A DNA stretch of 64,000 nt from Gilvimarinus gilvus (GCF_030518155.1 NZ_JAULRU010000797.1:1-64000), one strand, 5' to 3'. Shown: positions 54,678 to 63,566, numbered from the stretch's first letter. Made by a program: numbers and translations. The notes: a model not told the origin generated them from the letters alone.

Positions 54678-54962
54678 ATCACACTCTCGATTGGTTAGAG
54701 ATAAAAGGATGGGATCAAATAGGGGGCCACTTTAGCGTTCCAACCGCTGCTGGTCAACCAAGGCGGCCTTACCAAAATTAACAATCTGTACTTAGTTCGA
54801 TCAATTCTCGCCAAAACAGAAGGTGCCGAGAGCTAGCCGCAGCAGGGGGGTTGCACGATAATCGCGCGTTCGATTGCAAAATAGCCAATTCCGGTCGATA
54901 ATGAGGCCTGTACAGGGCTGCTGTTTGATGCCCGACCGATACAAACAACAGGTTATAAACAT

Positions 54963-56114
54963 ATGAAACAAGCCTTAGTGGGCGCTCGTATTTTTACGGG
55001 TGATCAGTTTCTCGATAACAGGGCCGTGGTTATCGAAGGCGCAAACATTATTTCGCTGCCCGAAAATGACAACGTTGTCCAATCTTACCCTGACGCGGAA
55101 ATCATTGAACTCGACGGCGGCATTATCGCGCCGGGCTTTATCGATTTGCAGGTGAACGGAGGCGGCGGCGCCTTCTTTACCAACGATACCAGTGTTAGCG
55201 CCTTACAAAGCATGCTCGATGGTCATCGCCCCACAGGCACAACCAGCATGCTACCGACCCTTATCAGCGATACCCGGACGACACATCAAGCCGGCGTTAA
55301 AGCCGTTGCCGACGCGGTTGATGCGCGAATGCAAGGCATACTGGGTATCCATATCGAGGGGCCATTCTTTGACATGGACAAACGTGGCGCCCACAACGCT
55401 AAATACATTCGTGAAATTGAAGATGAAGACATGCAATGGTTAACCGCCATTGAAGGCTTCAAAATTATGGTAACGCTGGCCCCGGAACACGCCGCCAGCG
55501 GCCAGATTAAGCGGCTGGTGGATTCTGGTATTTTCGTGGCGGCGGGCCATACCAACGCACACTACGAGGATGTGATGTTGGCCATCGACGAAGGTCTGTC
55601 TGGCTTTACTCATCTGTTCAACGCCATGCGCCCGCAAACCGGCCGTGAACCGGGTGTGGTGGGTGCGGCTCTCGACAGCGCCAACACCTGGTGCGGCATT
55701 ATTTGTGACAACCACCATGTTCACCCTGGATCTGTGCGTGTAGCGATGAACGCCAAACCGCTCGGCAAGCTGTATCTGGTGACCGATGCCATGTCGACCG
55801 TCGGCGGTGAGCAGAAATCTTTTACGATTTATGGCGAAGAGATTTTCGAAAAAGACGGCGCTTTGGTCAATGCCGAGGGCAATTTGGCCGGTAGCGCCAT
55901 CGGCATGATCGATGCGGTGCGAATCGCCCATCAGGCGATTGGCATTAGTCTTAGCGAATGTCTGCGCATGGCGTCACTTTACCCCGCTCAATATATGCGA
56001 CTGAATCAATCTCTGGGCCGAATCGACGACAACTACCGGGCAGACCTTGTGCACTTTACCAACGACTTTAACGTTACGGCCACATGGGTGGCTGGCGACT
56101 ATAAACAACACTGA
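54963..56114 (+). CDS. nagA: N-acetylglucosamine-6-phosphate deacetylase
   Basis: A 383-residue amidohydrolase removing the acetyl group from GlcNAc-6-P. Motifs: APGFIDLQVNGGGGAFFTND near 56, metal ligand region GILGIHIEGPFFDMDKRGAH near 126, GHTNAHYEDVMLAIDEGLSG near 198, THLFNAMRPQTGREPGVVGA near 218, and catalytic Asp in LYLVTDAMSTVGG near 273. Normal length. First gene of a run with nagB (15 bp gap), nagX and an HDAC-like gene. The 285-bp upstream gap has a loose inverted pair TTGCA/TGCAA (about 54852-54880) but no clear NagC or NagR site. Confidence 0.95.
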   Translation: MKQALVGARIFTGDQFLDNRAVVIEGANIISLPENDNVVQSYPDAEIIELDGGIIAPGFIDLQVNGGGGAFFTNDTSVSALQSMLDGHRPTGTTSMLPTLISDTRTTHQAGVKAVADAVDARMQGILGIHIEGPFFDMDKRGAHNAKYIREIEDEDMQWLTAIEGFKIMVTLAPEHAASGQIKRLVDSGIFVAAGHTNAHYEDVMLAIDEGLSGFTHLFNAMRPQTGREPGVVGAALDSANTWCGIICDNHHVHPGSVRVAMNAKPLGKLYLVTDAMSTVGGEQKSFTIYGEEIFEKDGALVNAEGNLAGSAIGMIDAVRIAHQAIGISLSECLRMASLYPAQYMRLNQSLGRIDDNYRADLVHFTNDFNVTATWVAGDYKQH

Positions 56115-56129
56115 TTAGCCGGAGCAACA

Positions 56130-56921
56130 ATGAAAGTTATTATTTTAAAAGACGCCGCTGCCGTTGCCGCCTATGGCGCTAATATTTTTAAGAAGCAATT
56201 GCAAAAGAAACCCGACTCGGTACTGGGCCTGGCAACCGGCTCCACCCCCGTCGCCCTGTACAAGGAACTGATTAAGCTAAGTGAAGCGAAAGAGTTCTCC
56301 TTTGCCGGGGTGACCACCTTTAATCTGGATGAATATCTGGGCCTGGATGGCGAACATCCGCAAAGCTACCGTTACTTTATGAACGAGCAATTGTTCAATC
56401 ACGTTGATATCGACAAAAGTAAAACTCAGGTGCCACCGGGTAACGCGCAAGATCCAGTCGCCGCGTGCAACGACTATGAAGCCGACATTGACGCGGCCGG
56501 CGGCATTGACATTCAATTGCTGGGCATAGGTCGCAATGGCCATATTGGGTTTAACGAGCCCTCGAGCTCTTTGGCCTCACGTACCCGTGTCAAAACTCTT
56601 ACCCTCGATACCATTAACGATAATTCGCGTTTCTTTGCCGATGGTGAATACCAACCTCACCTGTCTATCACCATGGGCATAGGCACTATTCTGGAGTCAA
56701 AAAAAGTTGTCTTGCTGGCCACAGGAGCGAGTAAAGCGGACGCCATTGCCGCCACTGTCGAAGGACCGCTAACCGCTGCCTGTCCGGCGTCGGCTTTGCA
56801 ACTGCACCAAGATGCGGTGATTATTATCGACGAGGAGGCGGCCTCCAGGCTTGCCGACCAAGCATTTTACAAACACATTGAAGTTGAAAACCAAAAGCTC
56901 GAGGAGCGTCTGGGCCTGTAA
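56130..56921 (+). CDS. nagB: glucosamine-6-phosphate deaminase
   Basis: A 263-residue enzyme converting GlcN-6-P to fructose-6-P and ammonia. Motifs: [20 protein letters not shown] near 31, [20 protein letters not shown] near 65, catalytic region [20 protein letters not shown] near 131 and [20 protein letters not shown] near 194. Normal length. It acts directly on the NagA product. No GlcNAc kinase or permease is in the window. Confidence 0.95.
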   Translation: MKVIILKDAAAVAAYGANIFKKQLQKKPDSVLGLATGSTPVALYKELIKLSEAKEFSFAGVTTFNLDEYLGLDGEHPQSYRYFMNEQLFNHVDIDKSKTQVPPGNAQDPVAACNDYEADIDAAGGIDIQLLGIGRNGHIGFNEPSSSLASRTRVKTLTLDTINDNSRFFADGEYQPHLSITMGIGTILESKKVVLLATGASKADAIAATVEGPLTAACPASALQLHQDAVIIIDEEAASRLADQAFYKHIEVENQKLEERLGL

Positions 56922-56984
56922 AGCCCTGCTCTATCTGCCCGCGCCATGCGCGGGCCAGAGACTACAACAATAAAAGGAATCCCT

Positions 56985-58190
56985 ATGGGACAGCTCAACA
57001 TTGCAGCCAAGCGTGTATTGTCGATTGATGTCTTCCGTGGCATCACTATTCTTACCATGGTGTTCGTGAATGAATTGGCGGGTATCGCCAATGTACCCGG
57101 CTGGATGAAGCACCTCGCGGCGGATGTCGATGGCATGACCTTTGTCGATTTAGTCTTTCCCGCCTTTTTGTTTATTGTCGGTATGTCTATTCCTTTCGCC
57201 AGTGCTGCGCGGCTTAAAAAAGGCGACGACTTACGCCAACTACTTTTTCATGTTCTGATTCGAAGCCTCAGCCTTATCATCATTGGTGTATTTATGGTCA
57301 ACACCATTGCCGGCTTCGATGAGCAGGCGATGCTGATTCCCATGGACCTGTGGACACTACTTATGTACGGCGCCGTACTCCTCGTGTGGTGCCAGTATCC
57401 GAGGGGGTGGTCCAAGGTGGCCAGCAACATACCCAAGATAATTGGCGGAGCCTTGCTGGTGCTGCTTTGGTTCTTGTATGAAGGCAATCAAAATCAAGGA
57501 ATGACGACACAGTGGTGGGGTATTCTCGGACTGATCGGTTGGGCCTATTTACTGGCGAGTATTGTCTATCTATTTGCATTAACGATTACCAACGCGGTGA
57601 GTCACATACTCTTTCTCATTGTTGCCGCCCTAGGATTCCTTGGCTTATTTTTCTTGCTTGATGGTGTGCAAGAATTTCAAGGATCGGCACTGCAGCTACT
57701 GGTCAACAACAATAACAACCACACCCATGCCGCCATCGTACTGGCCGGTGTCACGCTTTCCACTTTGTTTTATAACGAGGTACTCGCCGCGTCACTCAAA
57801 CGCAATGCGTTGCTGTTTATTGTTGCCTCAGGGGCACTCGCGTTCGCCTGTTGGCAAGTGAGTCCTATTTCAAAAATTTGGGCGACTCCCAGCTGGGGGC
57901 TATTTAGTATATTTTTCTGTGCACTGATTTTCACGGCCACCTATTACATAGTCGATATTAAACATTACACCCGCTGGTGCCAGTTCTTTGCGCCGGCAGC
58001 GGCCAACCCGCTGTTAGTGTATCTGATCCCCTACGTTTTAATTGCGGCCGTTGGCTTGGCCGGCGTGAGCTATCGCCCGGCATTTTTCGACAGTGGCTTG
58101 GCGGGAATTGTATGGGCCGCGGTATTTTCCATTGCGATTATGTGGATTGGTGCCTTTGTGAGTAAAATGGGCGTTAAACTGAAGCTATAA
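56985..58190 (+). CDS. nagX: NagX-type membrane protein (heparan-alpha-glucosaminide acetyltransferase-like)
   Basis: A 401-residue inner-membrane protein with about ten helices. The N-terminus (KRVLSIDVFRGITILTMVFV) and VDLVFPAFLFIVGMSIPFAS near 60 are diagnostic of the DUF5009/HGSNAT-like family called NagX in marine GlcNAc operons. The biochemical role of bacterial NagX is not settled; transport or transacetylation of amino sugars has been suggested. AAAGGA seven bases before ATG 56985 decides the start over an upstream ATG at 56946. It lies 63 bp after nagB. Confidence 0.85.
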   Translation: MGQLNIAAKRVLSIDVFRGITILTMVFVNELAGIANVPGWMKHLAADVDGMTFVDLVFPAFLFIVGMSIPFASAARLKKGDDLRQLLFHVLIRSLSLIIIGVFMVNTIAGFDEQAMLIPMDLWTLLMYGAVLLVWCQYPRGWSKVASNIPKIIGGALLVLLWFLYEGNQNQGMTTQWWGILGLIGWAYLLASIVYLFALTITNAVSHILFLIVAALGFLGLFFLLDGVQEFQGSALQLLVNNNNNHTHAAIVLAGVTLSTLFYNEVLAASLKRNALLFIVASGALAFACWQVSPISKIWATPSWGLFSIFFCALIFTATYYIVDIKHYTRWCQFFAPAAANPLLVYLIPYVLIAAVGLAGVSYRPAFFDSGLAGIVWAAVFSIAIMWIGAFVSKMGVKLKL

Positions 58191-58225
58191 TCCATTCACG
58201 CTACTCATTAACGACAATAATAACT

Positions 58226-59149
58226 ATGACCGTCGTCATCATTAGCCATCCGAGCTGCCAACAACATCTCTCCCCTGAGGGGCACCCTGAGTGCCCCGAG
58301 CGGATTGATGCCATTCGCAACCAGCTGATTACCAGCGGTCTGGAATTCGTTATTAGCGAGCGGGACGCCGTTGAAGTCACCCAACAGCAGTTACTGGCGG
58401 TGCACGACTCCGACTACCTCGCCTCCCTCGACAACTTGCCACCGGCCACGGGCATTCGCGTTTTTGATGACGATATCTGGATGAGCCCACACACTATGGT
58501 TGCCGCCCGCCATGCCGCGGGCAGTGGTGTGCAAGCTGTGGAGCTGATTCTCGCCGGTACAGCCAGTACGGTGTTTTGCAATGTACGCCCGCCCGGACAC
58601 CACGCCGAACGACACAGGGCGATGGGGTTTTGCATTTACAACAATATTGCTATCGCCGCCCGGTATGCACTCGACCACGGCTTGCAATGCGTTGCAATAC
58701 TGGATTTTGACGTGCACCAGGGCAACGGCACTCAAGATATTTTCCGGCAAGAGTCCCGTGTGCTTTTTTGCTCCTCTTTCCAACACCCCTTTTACCCCAA
58801 CACAAGGTTAGAAACCGAACGCGAAAACATTATTAACACACCACTTGATGCGACGGCCAAGGGCCCTGAGTTTCGCCAGGCGGTTACAGAATACTGGCTG
58901 CCAGCCCTTGAGAAATTCCAACCTGAGTTGTTACTGGTATCCGCCGGGTTTGATGCTCATGTATTAGACGATATGTCGTCTGTCAGTCTGACCGAAGCCG
59001 ACTACAGCTGGGTCACTGAGCAGTTGCGCCAATATATGGATGATCATGAATTTTGCCGGGGCATTGTTTCTATGTTGGAAGGTGGATACGACTTGCCCGC
59101 ACTGGGACGCAGCGCGGTTGCGCATATAAAAGCGCTGGGAAAGTTGTAG
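58226..59149 (+). CDS. histone deacetylase-family amidohydrolase
   Basis: A 307-residue zinc deacetylase-fold protein. Motifs: HPECPERIDAIRNQL near 21, NVRPPGHHAERHRAMGFCIY near 120 (active-site His pair), AILDFDVHQGNGTQDIF near 158 (Asp and His zinc ligands), LLVSAGFDAHVLDDMSSVSL near 239 (third ligand Asp) and SMLEGGYDLPALGRSAVAHI near 283. All catalytic residues are present. Bacterial members act on acetylpolyamines, acetoin-related or unknown substrates. It is 35 bp after nagX, so its acetylated substrate might belong to amino-sugar metabolism; that is speculation. Confidence 0.88.
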   Translation: MTVVIISHPSCQQHLSPEGHPECPERIDAIRNQLITSGLEFVISERDAVEVTQQQLLAVHDSDYLASLDNLPPATGIRVFDDDIWMSPHTMVAARHAAGSGVQAVELILAGTASTVFCNVRPPGHHAERHRAMGFCIYNNIAIAARYALDHGLQCVAILDFDVHQGNGTQDIFRQESRVLFCSSFQHPFYPNTRLETERENIINTPLDATAKGPEFRQAVTEYWLPALEKFQPELLLVSAGFDAHVLDDMSSVSLTEADYSWVTEQLRQYMDDHEFCRGIVSMLEGGYDLPALGRSAVAHIKALGKL

Positions 59150-59218
59150 TGCGTAACCGCTAAACAACAACCTCCCCTTGCTCCAGTCGTGCACAAGCCC
59201 CGCCACTTGACCTGTTAT

Positions 59219-60235
59219 CTACTCAACATCAGCCACAATAAAGCTGAGGATATCCTTTGCGGTACTGATGTTTTCCAAATCAGTATAGAGCTCACCGTCT
59301 GCGCCGGAGTGATGACCGCGGCCAATCAAATCGAGCAAGTATTTGCGTGATTCATTCGAGTCAATTGTTGTTGCGTAGACTAAGGATGGTTGACCTGAAG
59401 AGCCATCGCCACTGTAAATAGGATCTTCCGGGAAACGATCTTTACTGTAATACTCGTTGAAGTCATAACTACGGTTAACTTCTACTAATAACCGATACTC
59501 GCCCATACGTGGCGCGGTTAACGATATGAATGAATCGCTTTGTGGTGTGGCGCCACTGACACCGTCCAAATCCGCATTTTCATTGACCGGTGCGTAATAG
59601 CCATCCGCCTCTTGAATGCCTCGGCTATGGCTCCAGTAAGGCAGTGCTTCAGGCCGACGGGTGGGGCCCGCATCGGTTTCACCAAAACCCGAGTTGGAAA
59701 CTTTACCGGTAACGTACAGCGTATCAATATACTGCCCATCCAATGTTTCCATCCAGACTGCCACCTGTGGAATACTGGTATAGGTAATCGTCCAAAACAC
59801 TGGTTGCGGCTCGGACTCATACGCGCTACCCGCTTTCAGAAATAAATTCAACTTAGGTAAATCGGTATCGCCCGTTAAATCGGTCAACGTGTATTCGGAT
59901 GTTTCTGGCAGTCCTCGCTTCCTTAAAGTTTCTGCCGTTTCCATAACTGTGGCAAAGGGTGGCAATGCAAGCATTAAACCAACGACTACTATTAAGAACC
60001 CTACTCCACAGCCAACCAAAGTCTTTTTGCCGGCTCGCTTACTCAGATGACTGAGGTAAACCTTAAGGTTATTTTTGAAATGCAAACCGGTGCCAATGAT
60101 AAAGAATATGGAGGCCCAAATATGAATCGCTCCAACGAAGTAACTCCAGGGTAAAGCGTAAAGCAAAATACCCGTTGTCATCAGGGTAATAAAAACAATT
60201 GATATAGTAATGGTAGTTGCGGATCTGATATTCAT
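59219..60235 (-). CDS. membrane protein with DUF4405-like helices and a DUF2271-like periplasmic domain
   Basis: A 338-residue protein. Three N-terminal helices (about 7-28, 33-50 and 74-92) carry His38 and His52 in GAIHIWASIFFIIGTGLHFK, a spacing seen in b-type cytochrome-like DUF4405 proteins. The periplasmic part has FWTITYTSIPQVAVWMETLD near 148, DTLYVTGKVSNSGFGETDAG near 171 and RRPEALPYWSHSRG near 193, as in DUF2271-like proteins. D224-G-V-S-G-A-T230 matches the Dxx(S/T)GAT motif used by ApbE to attach FMN. The domain names are recalled and need a profile search. ATG 60235 has AGGG eight bases upstream; TTG 60250 is the alternative. Confidence 0.6.
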   Translation of the reverse strand: MNIRSATTITISIVFITLMTTGILLYALPWSYFVGAIHIWASIFFIIGTGLHFKNNLKVYLSHLSKRAGKKTLVGCGVGFLIVVVGLMLALPPFATVMETAETLRKRGLPETSEYTLTDLTGDTDLPKLNLFLKAGSAYESEPQPVFWTITYTSIPQVAVWMETLDGQYIDTLYVTGKVSNSGFGETDAGPTRRPEALPYWSHSRGIQEADGYYAPVNENADLDGVSGATPQSDSFISLTAPRMGEYRLLVEVNRSYDFNEYYSKDRFPEDPIYSGDGSSGQPSLVYATTIDSNESRKYLLDLIGRGHHSGADGELYTDLENISTAKDILSFIVADVE

Positions 60236-60278
60236 AGTGCGGCCCTGCAAAAGTATTATTGTGATTCTTTGTCACTAA

Positions 60279-60297
60279 CCGGCCCTTGTTGGGCCGG
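60279..60297 (-). terminator. intercistronic GC hairpin
   Basis: A perfect CCGGCCC-GGGCCGG stem of 7 bp with a 5-base loop lies between the small exported protein gene and the DUF4405-like gene. On the minus strand it is followed by TTAGTG, not a U-tract. It may be a terminator, attenuator or mRNA-stability hairpin. Confidence 0.45.
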
Positions 60298-60313
60298 CCG
60301 TACTTCGGTTTAA

Positions 60314-60679
60314 TCAATGCTTGTCAGAAAAAGCCATTTCGGCAAACTTTTTGTATTTAGAGAAATCTTTCCCCGCGGCCCATTCACCTATATTTTCCTT
60401 GAACTGAATCATTTCTTCGTCCGTCAGAACGGTCGCCAGCTCAGCATTTTTCTCGTCAATAAACACTGGAATCTGGTCAAACTCACCGCTCATGGCCAAT
60501 TCCCCAACCTGCCTGTAGGAGTTTAATATTTGATCAACTTCGTACGCTCGTGCTTCGTCTAGATTAAGGTTCTCAACGAAACGGTTGGCACCTTTACAAT
60601 CTTCTCCATAAGAGGAGGCGTAAGCCACACCGCTAATACCAATAACAGCCAGACCGATCAAAATTAATTTTTTCATCAT
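60314..60679 (-). CDS. small exported protein of unknown function
   Basis: A 121-residue protein with a signal peptide (MMKKLILIGLAVIGISGVAYA, cleavage near 21) and a mature helical body: NLDEARAYEVDQILNSYRQV and VLTDEEMIQFKENIGEWAAG. The pattern of LTxEE and long charged helices loosely recalls Spy/CpxP-type periplasmic chaperones, but I do not claim membership. One cysteine (EDCKGANRF). GAGGAAAG stands just before the ATG pair at 60679/60676. It lies between a two-component system and the DUF4405-like gene, all on one strand, with a repeat element upstream. Confidence 0.7.
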   Translation of the reverse strand: MMKKLILIGLAVIGISGVAYASSYGEDCKGANRFVENLNLDEARAYEVDQILNSYRQVGELAMSGEFDQIPVFIDEKNAELATVLTDEEMIQFKENIGEWAAGKDFSKYKKFAEMAFSDKH

Positions 60680-60745
60680 TCTTTCCTCATTGTGAATCAT
60701 CTGCTGCCCCGCTCGCTTACCTTGTAGGTTATCGCCGGGGACATC

Positions 60746-61010
60746 GGGAACCTCTGAGTGAATCCTTGTGGTCTCTGCGCAATCTGGCGAGGAGCAGTCT
60801 CTAGGCGGCAATCGCCGTTAATGGCCGTAGCCCTTAGCAAGGTGCCAACACCGAGAATGCCCGCGCCAGGCCGCGCCCTTCGGGGCTTTCAGGAGTTCTC
60901 GCTGACTGCGTTGCGCTCACTCGACGGGCAACCAGCCCGACTCGATCGCGCGCCTTGCCAGCAAGAACTCCTGAAAGCCAGAGGCCGCAAGGATTCACTC
61001 AGAGTTTCCC
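60746..61010. repeat. 265-bp element with 32-bp imperfect terminal inverted repeats
   Basis: Bases 60746-60777 and 60979-61010 are inverted copies with 29 of 32 matches (each begins GGGAA, then CTCTGAGTGAATCCTTG). Inside, 60885-60904 and 60959-60978 are a second inverted pair (19 of 20, core TTTCAGGAGTTCT), enclosing a small GGGC-AACCA-GCCC hairpin. GCGCAATCT also appears beside both long arms. No coding frame fits. It is most like a non-autonomous mobile or REP/MITE-like element. The rest of the 60680-61285 gap holds no gene; 61112-61124 repeats GCAGGCTGTTGAA from 42370. Confidence 0.7.
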
Positions 61011-61285
61011 TAGATTGCGCTAACATTGGGGAAGGAAAGTGGCACAAATGTGAAAGGAATGTGCAAGCTTAGCAAGTGAGGCGAGAACTGAGCGCTGCTA
61101 GTTAGTGCTTGGCAGGCTGTTGAAAAACTCTTTTCACACAAAGCGTGGCCTAAAGCATGCGGTTGTTGTAACTTGCTTTGCTTTGTTGTTACTTGCTGTG
61201 ACTTGTCGCGGCGGACAAGGTGGTTTCCGTTACCGGATTCCTTTGCCAGCGACATAGCGCGGCAAATGTGCGCTCAAACCACGCC

Positions 61286-61972
61286 CTAGGGGGTTTCAAA
61301 TTTGTAACCACTGCCATAGACCGAGCGAATCAACTCAATATCCTGGGCGGAAGTGACCAATTTTTTGCGAAGCTTTTTGATATGGCTATCTACGGTTCGA
61401 TCGCTGACAACGCGATAATCTTGATAGATATTGTCGAGAATGTACTGGCGGGAAAAGATTCGACCCGGCTGAGAATACAGCAGTGCGAACAGCTTAAATT
61501 CAATAGCCGTCAGCTCGACTGTCTTGCCAAATAAAATCAACTCCTGTCGGTGCTCATCCAAACTTATGGACGACTTCCCCTCTGGCGATGCAACCGCTTC
61601 ACTGTGACTGCGACGCAATACAGCTTTTACCCGGGCGACAACTTCCCGAGGGCTATAGGGCTTACAGATATAATCGTCAGCGCCGAGTTCCAACCCCAGT
61701 AGGCGGTCAATTTCTTCGACTTTTGCCGTCATCATAATAATAGGCGTGGCATTGCGATTAAGCTGGTTTTTACAAATCTGTAGCCCATCAACTCCGGGCA
61801 ACATCAAATCCAGCAGGATCAGATCCGCTTGATTCTCCATCAACCAGGCTTCGGCACCATCGCCCGTGTGAAACTGCAAGGTCCGATAGCCATTGGCACT
61901 CAGGTAATCATCCAGCAACTGAGCCAAGTCTTGTTCGTCCTCGATAACGCAAATAAGTGGAGCTTGTGTCAT
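61286..61972 (-). CDS. OmpR-family response regulator
   Basis: A 228-residue two-component regulator. The receiver domain (about 1-120) has acidic pair E11-D12 in VIEDEQDLAQLL, phosphoacceptor D55 in LILLDLMLPGVDGLQ and Lys in DYICKPYSPREVVARV. The DNA-binding winged helix (about 135-228) ends with RTVDSHIKKLRKKLVTSAQD, then ELIRSVYGSGYKFE. Most like BaeR/PhoB-type regulators. It follows the sensor gene by 7 bp. Targets are unknown; the downstream exported protein and membrane protein genes are candidates. Confidence 0.93.
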   Translation of the reverse strand: MTQAPLICVIEDEQDLAQLLDDYLSANGYRTLQFHTGDGAEAWLMENQADLILLDLMLPGVDGLQICKNQLNRNATPIIMMTAKVEEIDRLLGLELGADDYICKPYSPREVVARVKAVLRRSHSEAVASPEGKSSISLDEHRQELILFGKTVELTAIEFKLFALLYSQPGRIFSRQYILDNIYQDYRVVSDRTVDSHIKKLRKKLVTSAQDIELIRSVYGSGYKFETP

Positions 61973-61979
61973 TAGATCG

Positions 61980-63392
61980 CTACTGTGATTGTTTGGGCAA
62001 TTCTACCCGAATAGATAACCCGCCCAAAGGGGAATCTTCGGCATAAATCCGGCCCTGATGCGCCATGACGATATTGGTACAAATGGCCAGCCCCAAACCA
62101 GCCCCACCGGTACTCCGGTTACGTGAATTCTCCAGTCGGTGGAGCCGCTCGAAAATCTTCTCTCGCTGCTCTGGCGGCACTGTGGGCGCGCTGTCGCGAA
62201 CCTGAAGCGTTACTGTATCGGCATTCTCAGACAGCTCTACCTCAATTGCACCACCCGTACTGGTATACCGCGTGGCGTTCTCCAGTAAATTGTTGAGCAG
62301 CTGCCCTAGCCGCTTAGCATCGCCGTGCATGCGTATCGGGCCACCCGGGGGTAAAAGGTGACTAAGCCTCAAACCGGCATAGCCGGCTTTGGCCTGGAAT
62401 TGTTCGACACACGACGCAACCACGCGGTCGAACTCCAACGGTTGTTTTTGGTAACTCAGCGCGCCAATATCCGACAACGCCAGCTCAAACAAATCATCCA
62501 CCAGGGCGTTCAAGCCCGAGACCTTTTGCTCTAACAGCGCTAAACCCTCTGTATCGAGCGGTCTCACACCATCCTGCATGGCTTCTATTTGCGCCTTAAG
62601 CACCGCAACCGGCGTACGCATTTCATGGGAAATATCGGCAATCCAGTTAGCTCGCGATTTTTCATTGGCTTCCAGTGCTTGCGCCAACCGGTTGAAGTTG
62701 TCGCACAGCTGGCCAATTTCATCGCGGCTTTTGACCTCCAGGCGCTGGCGATAATCACCCGAGGCCAACGCTTCGGTGTAGGTCGATAGCGCAACTATCG
62801 GGCGACTAATTCGGCGTGTTAAGAAGGTTGCAACACCAATTGAGACAATTAAGATCACGACACTGATCGTACCGAAGAAAGTGAGCTGGTGGGCCATAAA
62901 TTTCTGGTCAACTTCTCGCACTACAACATCTGGCTTAACAAAGCCAATAAACCCCAGTGTCACGCCCTGATCAATCAGTGGCACCCAGCTTATGGTTTTT
63001 TCTGGCTTGATAACGCCCATCAAAAGATTTTTTTCACGGCCAAAAAGGCTGATGCTGCTGACAAATTCGCGGTAAAACTTCTGCGATATTTGTTGATGCT
63101 CGGCAGTAGAGCCAACGTCCGGGAACATGCCAGGGCTGTCGGAAAAAATGATAGATTTAACCTGTAGCCAGCGTTCCGGGTCGCGCTGCAAGCCTGCGAA
63201 AGTACCTTCGTTTCGATAAATAGTGACCAATGCACTTTGCAAGATTTCAAGCCGCTGTATCGACTGCGCAGAGGTGTAGTCCAAAAACCCACGTTTCAGG
63301 CTACTGTGCAGCATCACGTACATCGTGAGAACCGTTAACGTCAAGGTACAAAAAAAGGCGAGCCAGAGCTTACCACCGACATTGATGCGCAT
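61980..63392 (-). CDS. sensor histidine kinase (BaeS-like)
   Basis: A 470-residue membrane kinase. Helices at about 10-30 and 170-190 enclose a 140-residue periplasmic sensor (about 31-168, including SWVPLIDQGVTLGFIGFVKP). A HAMP domain follows (RRISRPIVALSTYTEALASG near 192), then HisKA with the phosphoacceptor in WIADISHEMRTPVAVLKAQI near 250, and HATPase with N box LLNNLLENATRYTS near 365 and G box STGGAGLGLAICTNIV near 430. It probably senses an envelope signal. Eight heptamer repeats lie 119 bp upstream of its start. Confidence 0.93.
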   Translation of the reverse strand: MRINVGGKLWLAFFCTLTLTVLTMYVMLHSSLKRGFLDYTSAQSIQRLEILQSALVTIYRNEGTFAGLQRDPERWLQVKSIIFSDSPGMFPDVGSTAEHQQISQKFYREFVSSISLFGREKNLLMGVIKPEKTISWVPLIDQGVTLGFIGFVKPDVVVREVDQKFMAHQLTFFGTISVVILIVSIGVATFLTRRISRPIVALSTYTEALASGDYRQRLEVKSRDEIGQLCDNFNRLAQALEANEKSRANWIADISHEMRTPVAVLKAQIEAMQDGVRPLDTEGLALLEQKVSGLNALVDDLFELALSDIGALSYQKQPLEFDRVVASCVEQFQAKAGYAGLRLSHLLPPGGPIRMHGDAKRLGQLLNNLLENATRYTSTGGAIEVELSENADTVTLQVRDSAPTVPPEQREKIFERLHRLENSRNRSTGGAGLGLAICTNIVMAHQGRIYAEDSPLGGLSIRVELPKQSQ

Positions 63393-63510
63393 AGTGAACC
63401 GTCCCGAATATATCAGTTGCCGTGTATCTTAGGGATTTAGCCGTCAATTGAACAGCCAAAACACCTTTGGCGATAGCAGTTTCACAGTATTTGCATAATT
63501 GGGACGGAAT

Positions 63511-63566
63511 GGGGAATGGGGAATGGGGAACGGGGAACGGGGAACGGGGAACGGGGAACGGGGAAT
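63511..63566. repeat. eight tandem GGGGAAY heptamers
   Basis: The array is GGGGAAT twice, GGGGAAC five times and GGGGAAT once, with no spacers, preceded by a decayed GGGACGGAAT. It is a short simple repeat upstream of the kinase gene and outside any believable coding frame. The rest of the 385-bp gap (63393-63777) shows nothing I can name. Such heptamer arrays are prone to copy-number change by slippage. Confidence 0.9.

Noticed and set aside
54852-54880. Loose palindrome TTGCA...TGCAA before nagA as an operator
   Set aside because: Only the outer five bases match; the centre is not symmetrical, so no regulator can be named.
63511-63566. Heptamer array as a CRISPR or iteron origin
   Set aside because: No spacers, units far too short for CRISPR, and no replication gene nearby.
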